Source of the DNA: Anaerolineae bacterium
GTDB lineage: Bacteria > Chloroflexota > Anaerolineae > Anaerolineales > Anaerolineaceae
Reading direction: 5' to 3'
Assembly (NCBI GenBank): GCA_013178095.1
Contig: JABLXK010000003.1
Coordinates: 62,001 to 126,000, forward strand
DNA length: 64,000 nucleotides
Shown here piece after piece: positions 1-8,230 of the stretch. The position numbers were made by a program, and so were the translations under genes. Numbering within the stretch: position 1 is the first letter of the stretch; every line of letters starts with the position of its first letter. The notes under the pieces were generated by a model. The model was not told the origin of the DNA. It saw only the letters and a list, made by a program, of their open reading frames with translations, and did no database searches.

Positions 1-471
1 GAAGTTATTTCCAAGCCCACCGAATGGGCAGCGGACAAATTCTCATCCGCCACCCTCGACGTCTTGGGTTCCCGCGATGATGTGGATGGTATCTACATGC
101 ATTCCGATTCCGTCGGCACCACCGTTGTTTTGGCCGCCCTCGAGCAGCTCGGCAAAAAATTCCAGCGCGGCGAAGCAGGCCATGTGTTCCTGTGCGGTGT
201 TGATGGCAGCCCCGATGCTCTGCAGGCGATCCGCGATGGTTGGTCTGATCAGGCATCCAGCCAGCCCATTCCCGATTTCGGCATTATTGCTGATTGGATC
301 GAGAAGAAACTGGCCGGCGAAGATCCAACTGTTGGCGAAGTTGTCCAAGAAGGCGCTCTGTGGTCACCCGCTACGATTGTCGAGACCGAAAGTGGTTTCG
401 TTTGCAACCTGGCCACCACCTCCGTCACCCCCGAAAATGCTGACAGCGATGCTCTGTGGGGCAACAACTGA
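1..471 (+). CDS. Sugar ABC transporter substrate-binding protein, C-terminal part
   Basis: The frame is open from base 1, so the true start lies left of the window and only about 156 residues remain. The fragment has the look of the C-terminal lobe of a ribose-type periplasmic-binding protein: a DGIYMHSDSVG stretch, then LEQLGKKF, then a strand VFLCGVDGSPDAL followed by a helix, the usual order around the sugar-binding cleft of this family. It would bind sugar outside the membrane and deliver it to the two permeases and the ATPase that follow. The neighbouring rhamnulokinase and rhamnulose-1-phosphate aldolase genes make L-rhamnose the best guess for its ligand (inference). The ORF-track start at 64 is internal. 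The family call is solid; the ligand is not. Confidence 0.8.
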   Translation, partial: EVISKPTEWAADKFSSATLDVLGSRDDVDGIYMHSDSVGTTVVLAALEQLGKKFQRGEAGHVFLCGVDGSPDALQAIRDGWSDQASSQPIPDFGIIADWIEKKLAGEDPTVGEVVQEGALWSPATIVETESGFVCNLATTSVTPENADSDALWGNN

Positions 472-500
472 TCTAGTTCGTAAATAAGTATATAATGTTG

Positions 501-526
501 AATAAGCCGTAGCGATACGGCTTATT
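501..526 (+). terminator. Perfect hairpin between binding-protein and permease genes
   Basis: AATAAGCCGTA pairs with TACGGCTTATT: 11 perfect base pairs closed by a GCGA (GNRA-type) tetraloop. No long T run follows, so it is more likely a partial terminator or 3' stability element that keeps the binding-protein mRNA more abundant than the permease mRNA, as is common in sugar ABC operons. Confidence 0.6.
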
Positions 527-574
527 CACTGCAATTATCCGGTATTTAAAATTTTTAGAAAATGAGGTGTCCTC

Positions 575-1645
575 GTGAAAGAAAAAACGAGCAAACTTCT
601 CGGGATCTTATTTGATAACCTCATCTGGTTGCTTGTAGCCGCTGGTTTGGTAATTTTTTCTTCGCTTTCAAAAAGTTTCCGCGCCCCCAACAACCTGATA
701 AGCCTGCTCTATCGCACGTCGGCTTTGGGTTTGCTGGTCCTGGGACAGTCTTTTACCATGATCACCGGTAATTTCGACCTCTCTTCTGAATCGGGGCTGG
801 GATTGACTGCGATGGTGGCGGCATTATTGATGGCTACGGTGGAAAATGGCGGCTTGGGTTTGGAATTATCTCCATTTCTCGCCATCCCTGTAATGTTCGG
901 CGTTGGTGCGTTGATTGGTTTGGTGAACGGATTTTTGATCACCCGTTTGCGCATGAATAACTTGATCGTAACAATCGCCATGCAAATGATCTTGCGCGGC
1001 CTTGTTTATATTATTTCACCTGGTGCCACTGCCAGCTTCTTTCCAAAAGCGTTCAACTGGCTGGGTGGAGGTTCGCTCTATAAAATCCCCCTCGAAAGAG
1101 GTTTCGTTAATATTCCCGTCGCGACTGTATTTGTAATACTGATCTTTGTTATCGCCCACATCATCACCCGTTACACCCAATTCGGCCGCAACATGTACGC
1201 CACTGGGTCCAACGTTGTGGCGGCCAAGGATGCCGGTATCGATACGGACAAAATCATCCGCTGGGTGTATCTGATCGACGGATTGTGCATGGCGTTGGCT
1301 GGCTTGTTGGCAGCAGGCCGCATCGATTCAGCCACCCCCCGCACCGGCTCCGGTATGACTTTCCCAGTGCAAGCCGCCTCCGTTATCGGCGGTATCAGCA
1401 TGGCCGGCGGCCGCGGCAACATGATCGGCGCGCTGGGCGGTTTGATGCTTTGGTCCATTCTTGATAATGGATTGAGCATCATGAAAGTATCTCCTTTCTG
1501 GATCGAGACCAGCCGCGGTTTGATCCTGTTGTTCGCAGTATTTCTGGATGCGATCAAGGTAAGGCGGATGCATAATCGTTCCCTGATTGAATCGTTGCTG
1601 CACACAACAATCGGTCTTAAAGACAAGACCGTCGTGAAAGACTAA
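575..1645 (+). CDS. Sugar ABC transporter permease (ribose/rhamnose type)
   Basis: A 356-residue polytopic membrane protein of the RbsC/BPD_transp_2 family. Typical stretches are GQSFTMITGNFDLSSE near residue 60 and ASVIGGISMAGGRGN near residue 265. The start is GTG at 575 with GAGGTG just upstream. It forms the membrane channel with the second permease at 3180, energised by the ATPase at 1658. A pair of different permeases around one double ATPase matches the RhaSTPQ-type rhamnose transporter organisation, which fits the kinase and aldolase nearby. Substrate assignment is inferred from context; the family is clear. Confidence 0.88.
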   Translation: MKEKTSKLLGILFDNLIWLLVAAGLVIFSSLSKSFRAPNNLISLLYRTSALGLLVLGQSFTMITGNFDLSSESGLGLTAMVAALLMATVENGGLGLELSPFLAIPVMFGVGALIGLVNGFLITRLRMNNLIVTIAMQMILRGLVYIISPGATASFFPKAFNWLGGGSLYKIPLERGFVNIPVATVFVILIFVIAHIITRYTQFGRNMYATGSNVVAAKDAGIDTDKIIRWVYLIDGLCMALAGLLAAGRIDSATPRTGSGMTFPVQAASVIGGISMAGGRGNMIGALGGLMLWSILDNGLSIMKVSPFWIETSRGLILLFAVFLDAIKVRRMHNRSLIESLLHTTIGLKDKTVVKD

Positions 1646-1657
1646 GGAAGTGGTGAG

Positions 1658-3187
1658 ATGAATACAAAACAAGAGATTATGGAAAAAACACCAATCCTTA
1701 AGATGGAAAATGTCAGCAAGGCTTTTCCCGGCGTCCAGGCATTGACGGATGTCAATTTCTCTGTAGAACAGGGCGAAATTCACGGCCTGGTCGGGAAAAA
1801 TGGCGCCGGAAAATCCACCCTGATGGCGATCCTGATGGGTATTTTAGAACCGAACGAAGGCGCCATCACGGTGGGCGATGAAAGATTTGTCGCCATGAGC
1901 CCCAAGGAAGCGATTGCGGCCGGTATTGCTTACGTTCCGCAGCACGTGGCGATGATGGACAGTTTGACTGTGGCTGAAAATATCCTGGCTGGCGAGCTTC
2001 CCAGGAACAAAATGGGTTTGGTTGATTGGAAAAGAGTCAACCAGGAAGCAAAAGAACGCCTCGAAAAACTCGGCCTAGGTTTGGACGTCAATAAAAAAGT
2101 GGAAGGCTTGGGCGTGGCAGAGCAAACCATGCTGGCCATCGCAAAAGCCTTGTTTGGAAACGCCAAATTGATCATCCTCGATGAACCGACAGCTTCGCTT
2201 TCGCGGGCGGATATCAACCGGTTATTCAGCTTCATCCGATCCTTGAAGGATAAAGGCGGTTCATTCATTTATATTTCTCATCATCTGGAGGAAGTGTTCG
2301 AGATTTGCGACCGGGTTACCGTCATTCGCGATGGGCGGGTGGTCGGGACCGAGCGGGTCAAAGATATCGATGTCCCGAAATTGATCGTCATGATGGTGGG
2401 TGAGGATGTTGAGGATTACACGCGTGAATCCACCTGTGTGGAAGAGGTTATCCTCAACCTCAGTGGTTTGGAACGCCGCGGTTATTACGAGGATATCAAC
2501 CTGGAACTCAGAAAAGGCGAGATCCTTGGTTTGACCGGCTTACAGGGCTGCGGCGCGGAGCAATTGGGCAAGGGTTTATTCGGCCTCGAACCGCGCGGTA
2601 TCGGTACGATTACCATCCATGGCGAGGAATTCAAAGCTGTCAAACCGATCGAGTCTTTCAATCAGGGATTGGCATATTTGCCGCAGGATCGCTATCGTTT
2701 TGGTTTGGTCGGTTTGCGCTCCGTCCGCGAAAATGTGACTTACCCGGTGTTGGACAAACTGGTGAGATTGATCAACCTGGTCAATCGCAAAGAAGAAAAG
2801 AAAATTGTCGATCAATACATTACCGAACTGGATATCAAAACACCTTCCACTGAACAACCGGTACGCCTGTTGAGCGGTGGCAATCAACAAAAAGTGGTTT
2901 TTGCCAAAATGGCAACCACCAAACCGGATGTGTTGGTTCTGCACGAGCCCACCCAGGGCGTGGATGTGCGCGCCAAGATGGATATCTTCCGCATTATTGA
3001 TGATATGGCTAAGCAGGGCGTGGCTGTGATCATTATTTCCACTGAAATCCGTGAATTGATGGGTGTATGCGACCGGATCGTGGTGATGAACGATGGCAGG
3101 TTGACAAAAGAATTTAGAAAAGGTTCTAAAGAAATGACACCTGAGAAAATCCTCGCTGCGATTGAAGGAGGAAAGAACAATGAATAA
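1658..3187 (+). CDS. Sugar ABC transporter ATP-binding protein, two NBDs
   Basis: A 509-residue protein with two tandem ABC domains, as in RbsA/MglA/RhaT. The first half has a normal Walker A (GKNGAGKST) and Walker B (LIILDEPTAS). Its signature region is the degenerate LGVAEQ form usual in these ATPases. The second half has a degenerate P-loop (GLQGCGAEQ) but an intact LSGGNQQK signature near residue 405. It powers the two permeases in the same operon. The gene follows the first permease by 12 bases, and its stop overlaps the start of the second permease by 8 bases, indicating translational coupling. The start at 1658 sits after a GGAAGTGGTGAG ribosome site; a second in-frame ATG at 1679 is possible. 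Confidence 0.92.
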   Translation: MNTKQEIMEKTPILKMENVSKAFPGVQALTDVNFSVEQGEIHGLVGKNGAGKSTLMAILMGILEPNEGAITVGDERFVAMSPKEAIAAGIAYVPQHVAMMDSLTVAENILAGELPRNKMGLVDWKRVNQEAKERLEKLGLGLDVNKKVEGLGVAEQTMLAIAKALFGNAKLIILDEPTASLSRADINRLFSFIRSLKDKGGSFIYISHHLEEVFEICDRVTVIRDGRVVGTERVKDIDVPKLIVMMVGEDVEDYTRESTCVEEVILNLSGLERRGYYEDINLELRKGEILGLTGLQGCGAEQLGKGLFGLEPRGIGTITIHGEEFKAVKPIESFNQGLAYLPQDRYRFGLVGLRSVRENVTYPVLDKLVRLINLVNRKEEKKIVDQYITELDIKTPSTEQPVRLLSGGNQQKVVFAKMATTKPDVLVLHEPTQGVDVRAKMDIFRIIDDMAKQGVAVIIISTEIRELMGVCDRIVVMNDGRLTKEFRKGSKEMTPEKILAAIEGGKNNE

Positions 3188-4220
3188 AGCTCAGAAAAAA
3201 GACTGGGTGAAGTTGATTCTGGATAATTTTATCTGGATCATCCTGGCCGTTTTGTTTACGTATTTTGCGGTCAATATTCCCAACTTCACCTTAAAATCGA
3301 ACCTGATCAACATCCTGCTGCACGCCAGCGTGCTGGGAATTCTGGCCATCGGCCAAACCATTGTTTTACTAACCGGCAACTTCGACCTGTCGGCTGAGGG
3401 CATGGTCTCACTCTCGACAATTTTTGCCATGTGGCTGATGCTCGAACCCGGTATCAGGGGAGAAGCCCAGGGGTCGGGATTGATGATGAACCCGTTCCTG
3501 GTGATCCCGATCATTCTGCTGCTGGGAACGATTGTCGGTTTTCTGGTTGGCACGATGATCACGCAGTTGAAAATGAATGGTTTCATCGTTACGTTGGCCA
3601 TGCAGTTATCGCTGCGCGGCGCGGCTATGATCCTCAGCAATGGGCAAATCATGACCGGGTCTCCCAAGGCATTCAACTGGCTGGGCAGCGCCAAGGTTGC
3701 CGGATTCCCGGTATCGATCATCGTAACCATTCTCATGTTCTTGTTTGTAAATTACCTGTTGAACAATTCCAAGTTCGGCCGCGAATTGCGGGCAGTCGGC
3801 GCCAATCCGGATGCGGCAGCAGCTTCGGGTTTCAACCCCAAGCGCACGATCACGCTGGCGTACACCATTGGCGGATTCCTGGCGGCTTTTGCCGGTTGGA
3901 TGCTGCTGGGTCGTTTGGAGACATCAATCTCGACACTGGGCGAGGGATACACGCTCGAAACAGTGGCTGCTTCTGTTATCGGCGGCGTCAGTTTGAAAGG
4001 CGGCGTAGGCAGCGTGGGCGGCGCTTTTGCCGGGGTGATGCTGCTATCCCTGATCGACAATGCCTTGAACCTGATGTCAGTCGATTCCTTCTGGGTGGAA
4101 GCTGTACGCGGATTCATTATCCTGATCGCATTGCTGATCGAAGCCCAGAAGTTCCGCTACAAACCGAAGGTGATCCACGAACCTGCCATTGAAAAACCGG
4201 CGGTTTCAGGAACCAAATAA
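3180..4220 (+). CDS. Sugar ABC transporter permease, second paralogue
   Basis: A 346-residue membrane protein of the same family as the gene at 575, sharing GQTIVLLTGNFDLS near residue 60, ASVIGGVSLKGGVG near 265 and the closing DSFWVEAVRG region. It is a diverged paralogue that should pair with the first permease as a heterodimer. The ORF track opens at TTG 3162, but the strong site GAAGGAGG at 3163-3170 points to ATG 3180 (MNKAQKKD), which overlaps the ATPase stop. Substrate is presumed to be a deoxysugar such as L-rhamnose from context. Confidence 0.9.
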   Translation: MNKAQKKDWVKLILDNFIWIILAVLFTYFAVNIPNFTLKSNLINILLHASVLGILAIGQTIVLLTGNFDLSAEGMVSLSTIFAMWLMLEPGIRGEAQGSGLMMNPFLVIPIILLLGTIVGFLVGTMITQLKMNGFIVTLAMQLSLRGAAMILSNGQIMTGSPKAFNWLGSAKVAGFPVSIIVTILMFLFVNYLLNNSKFGRELRAVGANPDAAAASGFNPKRTITLAYTIGGFLAAFAGWMLLGRLETSISTLGEGYTLETVAASVIGGVSLKGGVGSVGGAFAGVMLLSLIDNALNLMSVDSFWVEAVRGFIILIALLIEAQKFRYKPKVIHEPAIEKPAVSGTK

Positions 4221-4231
4221 TTTCATGATTA

Positions 4232-4266
4232 CCGGATTGTTCAGAGCGTTTTTCTGAACAATCCGG
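4232..4266 (+). terminator. 14-bp perfect hairpin between permease and isomerase genes
   Basis: CCGGATTGTTCAGA pairs perfectly with TCTGAACAATCCGG around a 7-base loop (GCGTTTT). No T run follows. It lies between the transporter genes and the isomerase gene on the same strand, so it may act as a partial terminator or an RNA-processing barrier that separates transport from metabolism expression. Confidence 0.6.
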
Positions 4267-4314
4267 ATTCGCATTGAACACATTCTTTGCAGACTATTTA
4301 GAAAAGGAGACAAA

Positions 4315-5328
4315 ATGTCAGAAGGTAAATATGCAGTCATAGTGACCAATTACAATTATCCGACCGACCGCTTCAACAAAGAATACGGAATCAAGGGCGC
4401 GAATAACTTGATCTTGAAGATGATCGAAATCGCGGGTAAGCAGGGCCTGGCGCAGGGGCTGGAATTCAACATGGATGAGTCCGACCCGGATGTCTGCACC
4501 GGTATCAATGAAAAAAACTGGAAAGAGATCCGATCGGCGCTGGACGCCAACGGCCTGGAGATCATCGGCATTGCCTCGAATTTGTGGAGCAGCTACGATT
4601 TCGCCAACGGCACTTTCGGCGCGACCGATCCGAAAGTCCGCAAGCAGGCATTGGACCTGGTGAAACGCACCATGGACGTGGCCGCCAACGTCGGCGCGCC
4701 ATACGTCAATATCTGGCCCGGACAGGACGGCTACGATTATTACCTTACGACCGATTACGTCAAAGCATACGATTGGTGGATCGAGGGCATGCAGGCGGCG
4801 GCCGATCACAATCCGGGTATTAAATTGGGTTTCGAGCCGAAACCCTTTGAACCGCGTTCCTATTCCACCATCGGCAGCGTATCCAAATCGCTGTTGATGA
4901 TCCGCGACGTGAACCGCAAGAATGTCGGTTTGAACATGGATGTTGGCCACATGCTCTTCGAGCATGAAAATTTGGGCGAATGCGTCGCCCTGGCGCAGCG
5001 GGAAGGCGGCAAGTTATTCCACTTGCACATGAATGACAACTACGCCAATTCCGATGCCGATATGATGTTCGCTTCAGTGCATTTCCTGGCTTTCCTGGAA
5101 ATGTTCTTCTGGCTGCGCAAGACCAACTATTCCGGTTGGAAATCGCTGGACTTGTTCAATTACCGCACCGATCCCAAGGAGACAATCGCCGAGGGCATCC
5201 GCTGGATGATGGCGTTCGATGAACTGATCGACCGCATCGGCATGGACAAGCTGGAAGAGATGATCAAAAACGGCAATGCTGTGGAGAACATGGCAATCTA
5301 TAGAAAGTTCATCTTCAACCAAAAATAA
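4315..5328 (+). CDS. Xylose-isomerase-like TIM-barrel sugar isomerase
   Basis: A 337-residue protein with the AP-endonuclease-2/xylose-isomerase-like barrel. Candidate metal-ligand positions occur in the expected order: GFEPKPFE near residue 170, NMDVGH near 210, HLHMNDN near 238 and SLDLFNYR near 280. Start ATG 4315 follows AAAAGGAGACAAA at good spacing. Its place directly after a sugar ABC transporter and opposite rhamnulokinase and rhamnulose-1-phosphate aldolase suggests it supplies the aldose-to-ketulose step, for example L-rhamnose to L-rhamnulose, in place of a classical RhaA (inference). It is shorter than the roughly 430-residue RhaI enzymes, so an epimerase of another sugar remains possible. 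Confidence 0.7.
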   Translation: MSEGKYAVIVTNYNYPTDRFNKEYGIKGANNLILKMIEIAGKQGLAQGLEFNMDESDPDVCTGINEKNWKEIRSALDANGLEIIGIASNLWSSYDFANGTFGATDPKVRKQALDLVKRTMDVAANVGAPYVNIWPGQDGYDYYLTTDYVKAYDWWIEGMQAAADHNPGIKLGFEPKPFEPRSYSTIGSVSKSLLMIRDVNRKNVGLNMDVGHMLFEHENLGECVALAQREGGKLFHLHMNDNYANSDADMMFASVHFLAFLEMFFWLRKTNYSGWKSLDLFNYRTDPKETIAEGIRWMMAFDELIDRIGMDKLEEMIKNGNAVENMAIYRKFIFNQK

Positions 5329-5415
5329 ATAGGTAAAGCAAGAAGAGGAGATGGATCGTTCATTTCCTCTTTTCATTTAAAATGATTATTAACAAAGATG
5401 GGAAAGGATCAAGAA

Positions 5416-6168
5416 ATGGATATCGCGAACAAAGTGGCGATTGTGACCGGCGCAAGCGGCGGAATCGGCCATGAAGTCAGCCTGAAGCTGGCTGCGGCGG
5501 GCGTTCGATTGGCTCTGGTGGCCAAAACCCCTGAAAAATTGATGGCATTAAAAAAGGAAATCGAGAAGAAAGGCGCCCAGGTCATTGTGATACCGACGGA
5601 CATCACCGATGGAAAGTCGGTTGAAGAGATGACCGCCCAGGTGGTCAACCATTACGGCCGACTGGACATTCTGGTAAACTGTGCCTTTTGGGGGCCGCCG
5701 GGAAGTCTTGAGCAGACCACGGAGGAATTCTGGGATCGGACCATCGATACCACCCTGAAAGCGCCATTCCTGTGCGTACGCGCCAGCGTTCCTTATATGC
5801 GGAAAGTGGGCGGCGGACGTATCGTCAATATCGGATCGCGGGCGGGAAAATTCGGCGAAGATAACCGCACGGCGTATTGCGCGGCAAAATTCGGCCTTGA
5901 AGGTTTGAACGCAGCGTTGCGCGAGGAACTGGTGCGCGATAATATCCACGTGCATTTGATCTCGCCGGCGGCAACCAACACGCCTTTCTGGCCATCATCC
6001 GGGGCTAAACTGACGCCGGAAATCCTGGAACGCTTTATCCCACCGGAGACGATAGCCGAAGCGGTGTTATGGGTTATGCAGCAGCCTGACCGGGTAATTA
6101 TCCCGGACGTCCCGGTGTATAACTTCCGCAACCCGTTCGAGGGAAAAAGCTCTCCCTTTGCCGATTAA
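5416..6168 (+). CDS. Short-chain dehydrogenase/reductase
   Basis: A classical SDR of about 250 residues: Rossmann cofactor motif TGASGGIG near residue 12, NCAFWG in place of the NNAG motif, a serine in NIGSRAGKFG, and the active-site pair YCAAK. The ORF track begins at 5398, but ATG 5416 is preceded by GGAAAGGATC and gives the standard short N-terminus (MDIANKVAIVTG). The substrate is unknown. Following the transporter and isomerase in the same direction, it probably oxidises or reduces a sugar or short hydroxy compound arising from the pathway. Family certain, role uncertain. Confidence 0.82.
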   Translation: MDIANKVAIVTGASGGIGHEVSLKLAAAGVRLALVAKTPEKLMALKKEIEKKGAQVIVIPTDITDGKSVEEMTAQVVNHYGRLDILVNCAFWGPPGSLEQTTEEFWDRTIDTTLKAPFLCVRASVPYMRKVGGGRIVNIGSRAGKFGEDNRTAYCAAKFGLEGLNAALREELVRDNIHVHLISPAATNTPFWPSSGAKLTPEILERFIPPETIAEAVLWVMQQPDRVIIPDVPVYNFRNPFEGKSSPFAD

Positions 6169-6173
6169 GTAAA

Positions 6174-6206
6174 ACAAAAATACGTTCCAACGGAACGTAT
6201 TTTTGT
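6174..6206. terminator. Bidirectional terminator
   Basis: ACAAAAATACGTTCC pairs with GGAACGTATTTTTGT: 15 perfect base pairs and a 3-base loop. The A-rich and T-rich flanks give a T tract on both strands. It sits between the convergent SDR (+) and M24-fold (-) genes. Confidence 0.88.
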
Positions 6207-6223
6207 TGGGAGAAACGAAACGA

Positions 6224-7333
6224 CTATCGTTCCAGAATAGCCGGACGTTTATAGGATTGACCCTGGATTTCAACATCGATATAGGGCCATTGGTTGGTTT
6301 GGGTCAGAATCTCGGGGATTGAATCTGTTACCAGGATGGTATCTTCCGATTTCGTGCCCTGAATGGTAGGATTCCAGCCGAACACCTGGTTCTTTTGAAC
6401 GATTTGGGTGGAATCGGAATAGGCAATATATTCGCGCGGCTCATAGCCGGTCAAACCGCCCTGATGATGGTTTTGCCACTCATCCGGATAGCCCTTGAGT
6501 GCGTATGCATCCTTGGCATTGTTCAGAATATGCCCTGCAAGCGCTCCCGGGCGGGTTTGCGAAATAAAAGTTGCGTCCACAAACGCGGCCGCTTCCTGCT
6601 TGTTGATCAGTTCAAGCGGGGTCTTGCCGAAATGAACGCAGCGGGTGAACGTGATCACCAATCCCCAGCGGCGGGCGCACAGGACCAAATGCGCGAACTT
6701 CTCCAATTTTTTTTCAGATGGAATCGGATGGCGATATTTAAAAATCCGGTCATCGGTGGCGATTAACAACACAACCGGGAAGATCTGTTCAGCCAGCAGC
6801 CTGCCGGCCATGAGCGCTTCGATTTCGTGTTCGCTCATCCCGGGTTTGATCTCGCGGGCGACTGCTTCGACGACAGCCGCCGTATGCTGCCCCAGCCAGC
6901 GGTAACGGGAAATTTCATTCTCGGTCATGACAAAACGTAATTCCGCGATTAAATTTTTCTCAAATAACATCCCATCCCAGGGGATATCCGCGCAGATTTT
7001 CATCCCACCTGCCAACTTATTCACGGCATCCGCCGACCCGCGCGGATCATACCAGGCCGGCATTTCGAAGTTGAATAACGGTTCAATCTCACCCAGCGCT
7101 TCATTTTTAAGGCGCGGCATCTCGTTATTGCCCGCAATCAGGGTCAAATTATTCCTGGTGGCAAAGATCATCGCTGAACCGGTTTTTTCAATGATCTCCA
7201 GGTGATCGTCGCCGCCGGCAGTCAACCAACTAAAGTTGGCATTGGTTCCCAGGAGCATCCCATCGAAATGATGCTCTTCGAGAAAATTTTTGATTTGAGC
7301 ATGTTTATGGCGAACTTCTTCAAGACGATTCAT
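6224..7333 (-). CDS. M24-fold (aminopeptidase P/creatinase-like) protein, probably non-catalytic
   Basis: A 369-residue protein with an N-terminal creatinase-type domain and a C-terminal pita-bread M24 domain starting near residue 140. The C-terminal half keeps a histidine in NHHQGGLTGYEPRE and a glutamate in GTKSEDT. The region that normally carries the first two metal-binding aspartates reads LVLCARRWGLVITFTR, with neither aspartate. Metal-dependent peptidase activity is therefore unlikely. The start follows CGAGGAAAC. It is the last gene of the rhaB-rhaD transcription unit, which suggests a sugar-linked or structural role. What that role is cannot be told from the sequence. Confidence 0.78.
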   Translation of the reverse strand: MNRLEEVRHKHAQIKNFLEEHHFDGMLLGTNANFSWLTAGGDDHLEIIEKTGSAMIFATRNNLTLIAGNNEMPRLKNEALGEIEPLFNFEMPAWYDPRGSADAVNKLAGGMKICADIPWDGMLFEKNLIAELRFVMTENEISRYRWLGQHTAAVVEAVAREIKPGMSEHEIEALMAGRLLAEQIFPVVLLIATDDRIFKYRHPIPSEKKLEKFAHLVLCARRWGLVITFTRCVHFGKTPLELINKQEAAAFVDATFISQTRPGALAGHILNNAKDAYALKGYPDEWQNHHQGGLTGYEPREYIAYSDSTQIVQKNQVFGWNPTIQGTKSEDTILVTDSIPEILTQTNQWPYIDVEIQGQSYKRPAILER

Positions 7334-7390
7334 GTTTCCTCGAATTCTTCATTACCCGGAGGCTGAATGGAACCGGGCAAATCTTTCCTT

Positions 7391-8230
7391 TTAATAAACG
7401 GTCTGATCGATCTTTGAAATACGGCAAATTTCGCAGACTTCTTCAGCGGTCAAACCGGTGCCGATTTCACCCAGGCTGAGATTCAGGCATTCATATTTCG
7501 CGCCGGTTTCGGCGTATTCGATGCGGTCTGCAGCGCGCTTGACGGAGATGTCCGAAAAAGCCATCACGCCGTGTTTTGCCCAAATCACCAGGTTATGTTC
7601 CCGCAGGGATTTAACGTTACCTTCCATCAAATCGGAAGTTCCGGGAACAGCGAATGGCAGAAAGCCGATACCGGTTGGAAAGTTGGCGATCGATTCCGGC
7701 TGCCAGCGCAGCAGATGGGTGCTGAGGTATTTCTCGTCCTGATAACGGGGAACCTGGCTCAGATAGGTTAAATGAATCGGCTGCGCGTGGATCACGGCCA
7801 GAAAGTTGGAGCCGGAAATGCGCATCTGGTCCTGATGTACGGCCAGGTGAGAGTTGAATTCACTGGTGGGCCGTTGGAACCGGCAGGCGGGCGAGGTGAA
7901 TATCGTTCCGGTTTTGCCATTTTCACCGATCTCGACCGCGGCCAGGTTGGCAGCCGGGTCATCGATGATTTCACGCAGCCTGCGCCCCGAGCCGCTGACG
8001 ATCACGGTTGCCCCTGCCAATCCGGGAACTGCCAGGGGGAGTTCGTATGAATTCGCAATCGGGAAGAAATGGCGCACTTCCACCTGCCAACGCATGCATA
8101 CGGAAATGTTTCCGGCGGCGCCTTCACAGGCTTCAATGGCTGCCAGATGTTTACCGGCCTGGCCGATGTGAGTAATGACTTCGTCTAATTCAGGATAAGG
8201 AACATTGATCATTTCAGATTTCACTTTCAT
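7391..8230 (-). CDS. rhaD: Rhamnulose-1-phosphate aldolase
   Basis: A class II aldolase/adducin-fold enzyme of 279 residues, close to the usual RhaD length. It cleaves L-rhamnulose 1-phosphate to DHAP and L-lactaldehyde in the cytoplasm. Visible features are EGAAGNIS near residue 36, a glutamate in RPTSEFNSH near 124, the histidine pair in VIHAQPIHLTYLS near 147, and a further zinc-type histidine in WAKHGVMA near 215. The gene overlaps the end of rhaB by 17 bases. An internal ATG (MINVPYPE, at 8212) is an alternative start, since neither has a strong ribosome site. The adjacent rhamnulokinase supports the RhaD call over fuculose-phosphate aldolase. Confidence 0.88.
   Translation of the reverse strand: MKVKSEMINVPYPELDEVITHIGQAGKHLAAIEACEGAAGNISVCMRWQVEVRHFFPIANSYELPLAVPGLAGATVIVSGSGRRLREIIDDPAANLAAVEIGENGKTGTIFTSPACRFQRPTSEFNSHLAVHQDQMRISGSNFLAVIHAQPIHLTYLSQVPRYQDEKYLSTHLLRWQPESIANFPTGIGFLPFAVPGTSDLMEGNVKSLREHNLVIWAKHGVMAFSDISVKRAADRIEYAETGAKYECLNLSLGEIGTGLTAEEVCEICRISKIDQTVY

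Noticed and set aside
3431-4192. A 253-residue ORF on the plus strand in a second frame
   Set aside because: It lies entirely within the second permease gene, which has clear family motifs and a strong ribosome site.
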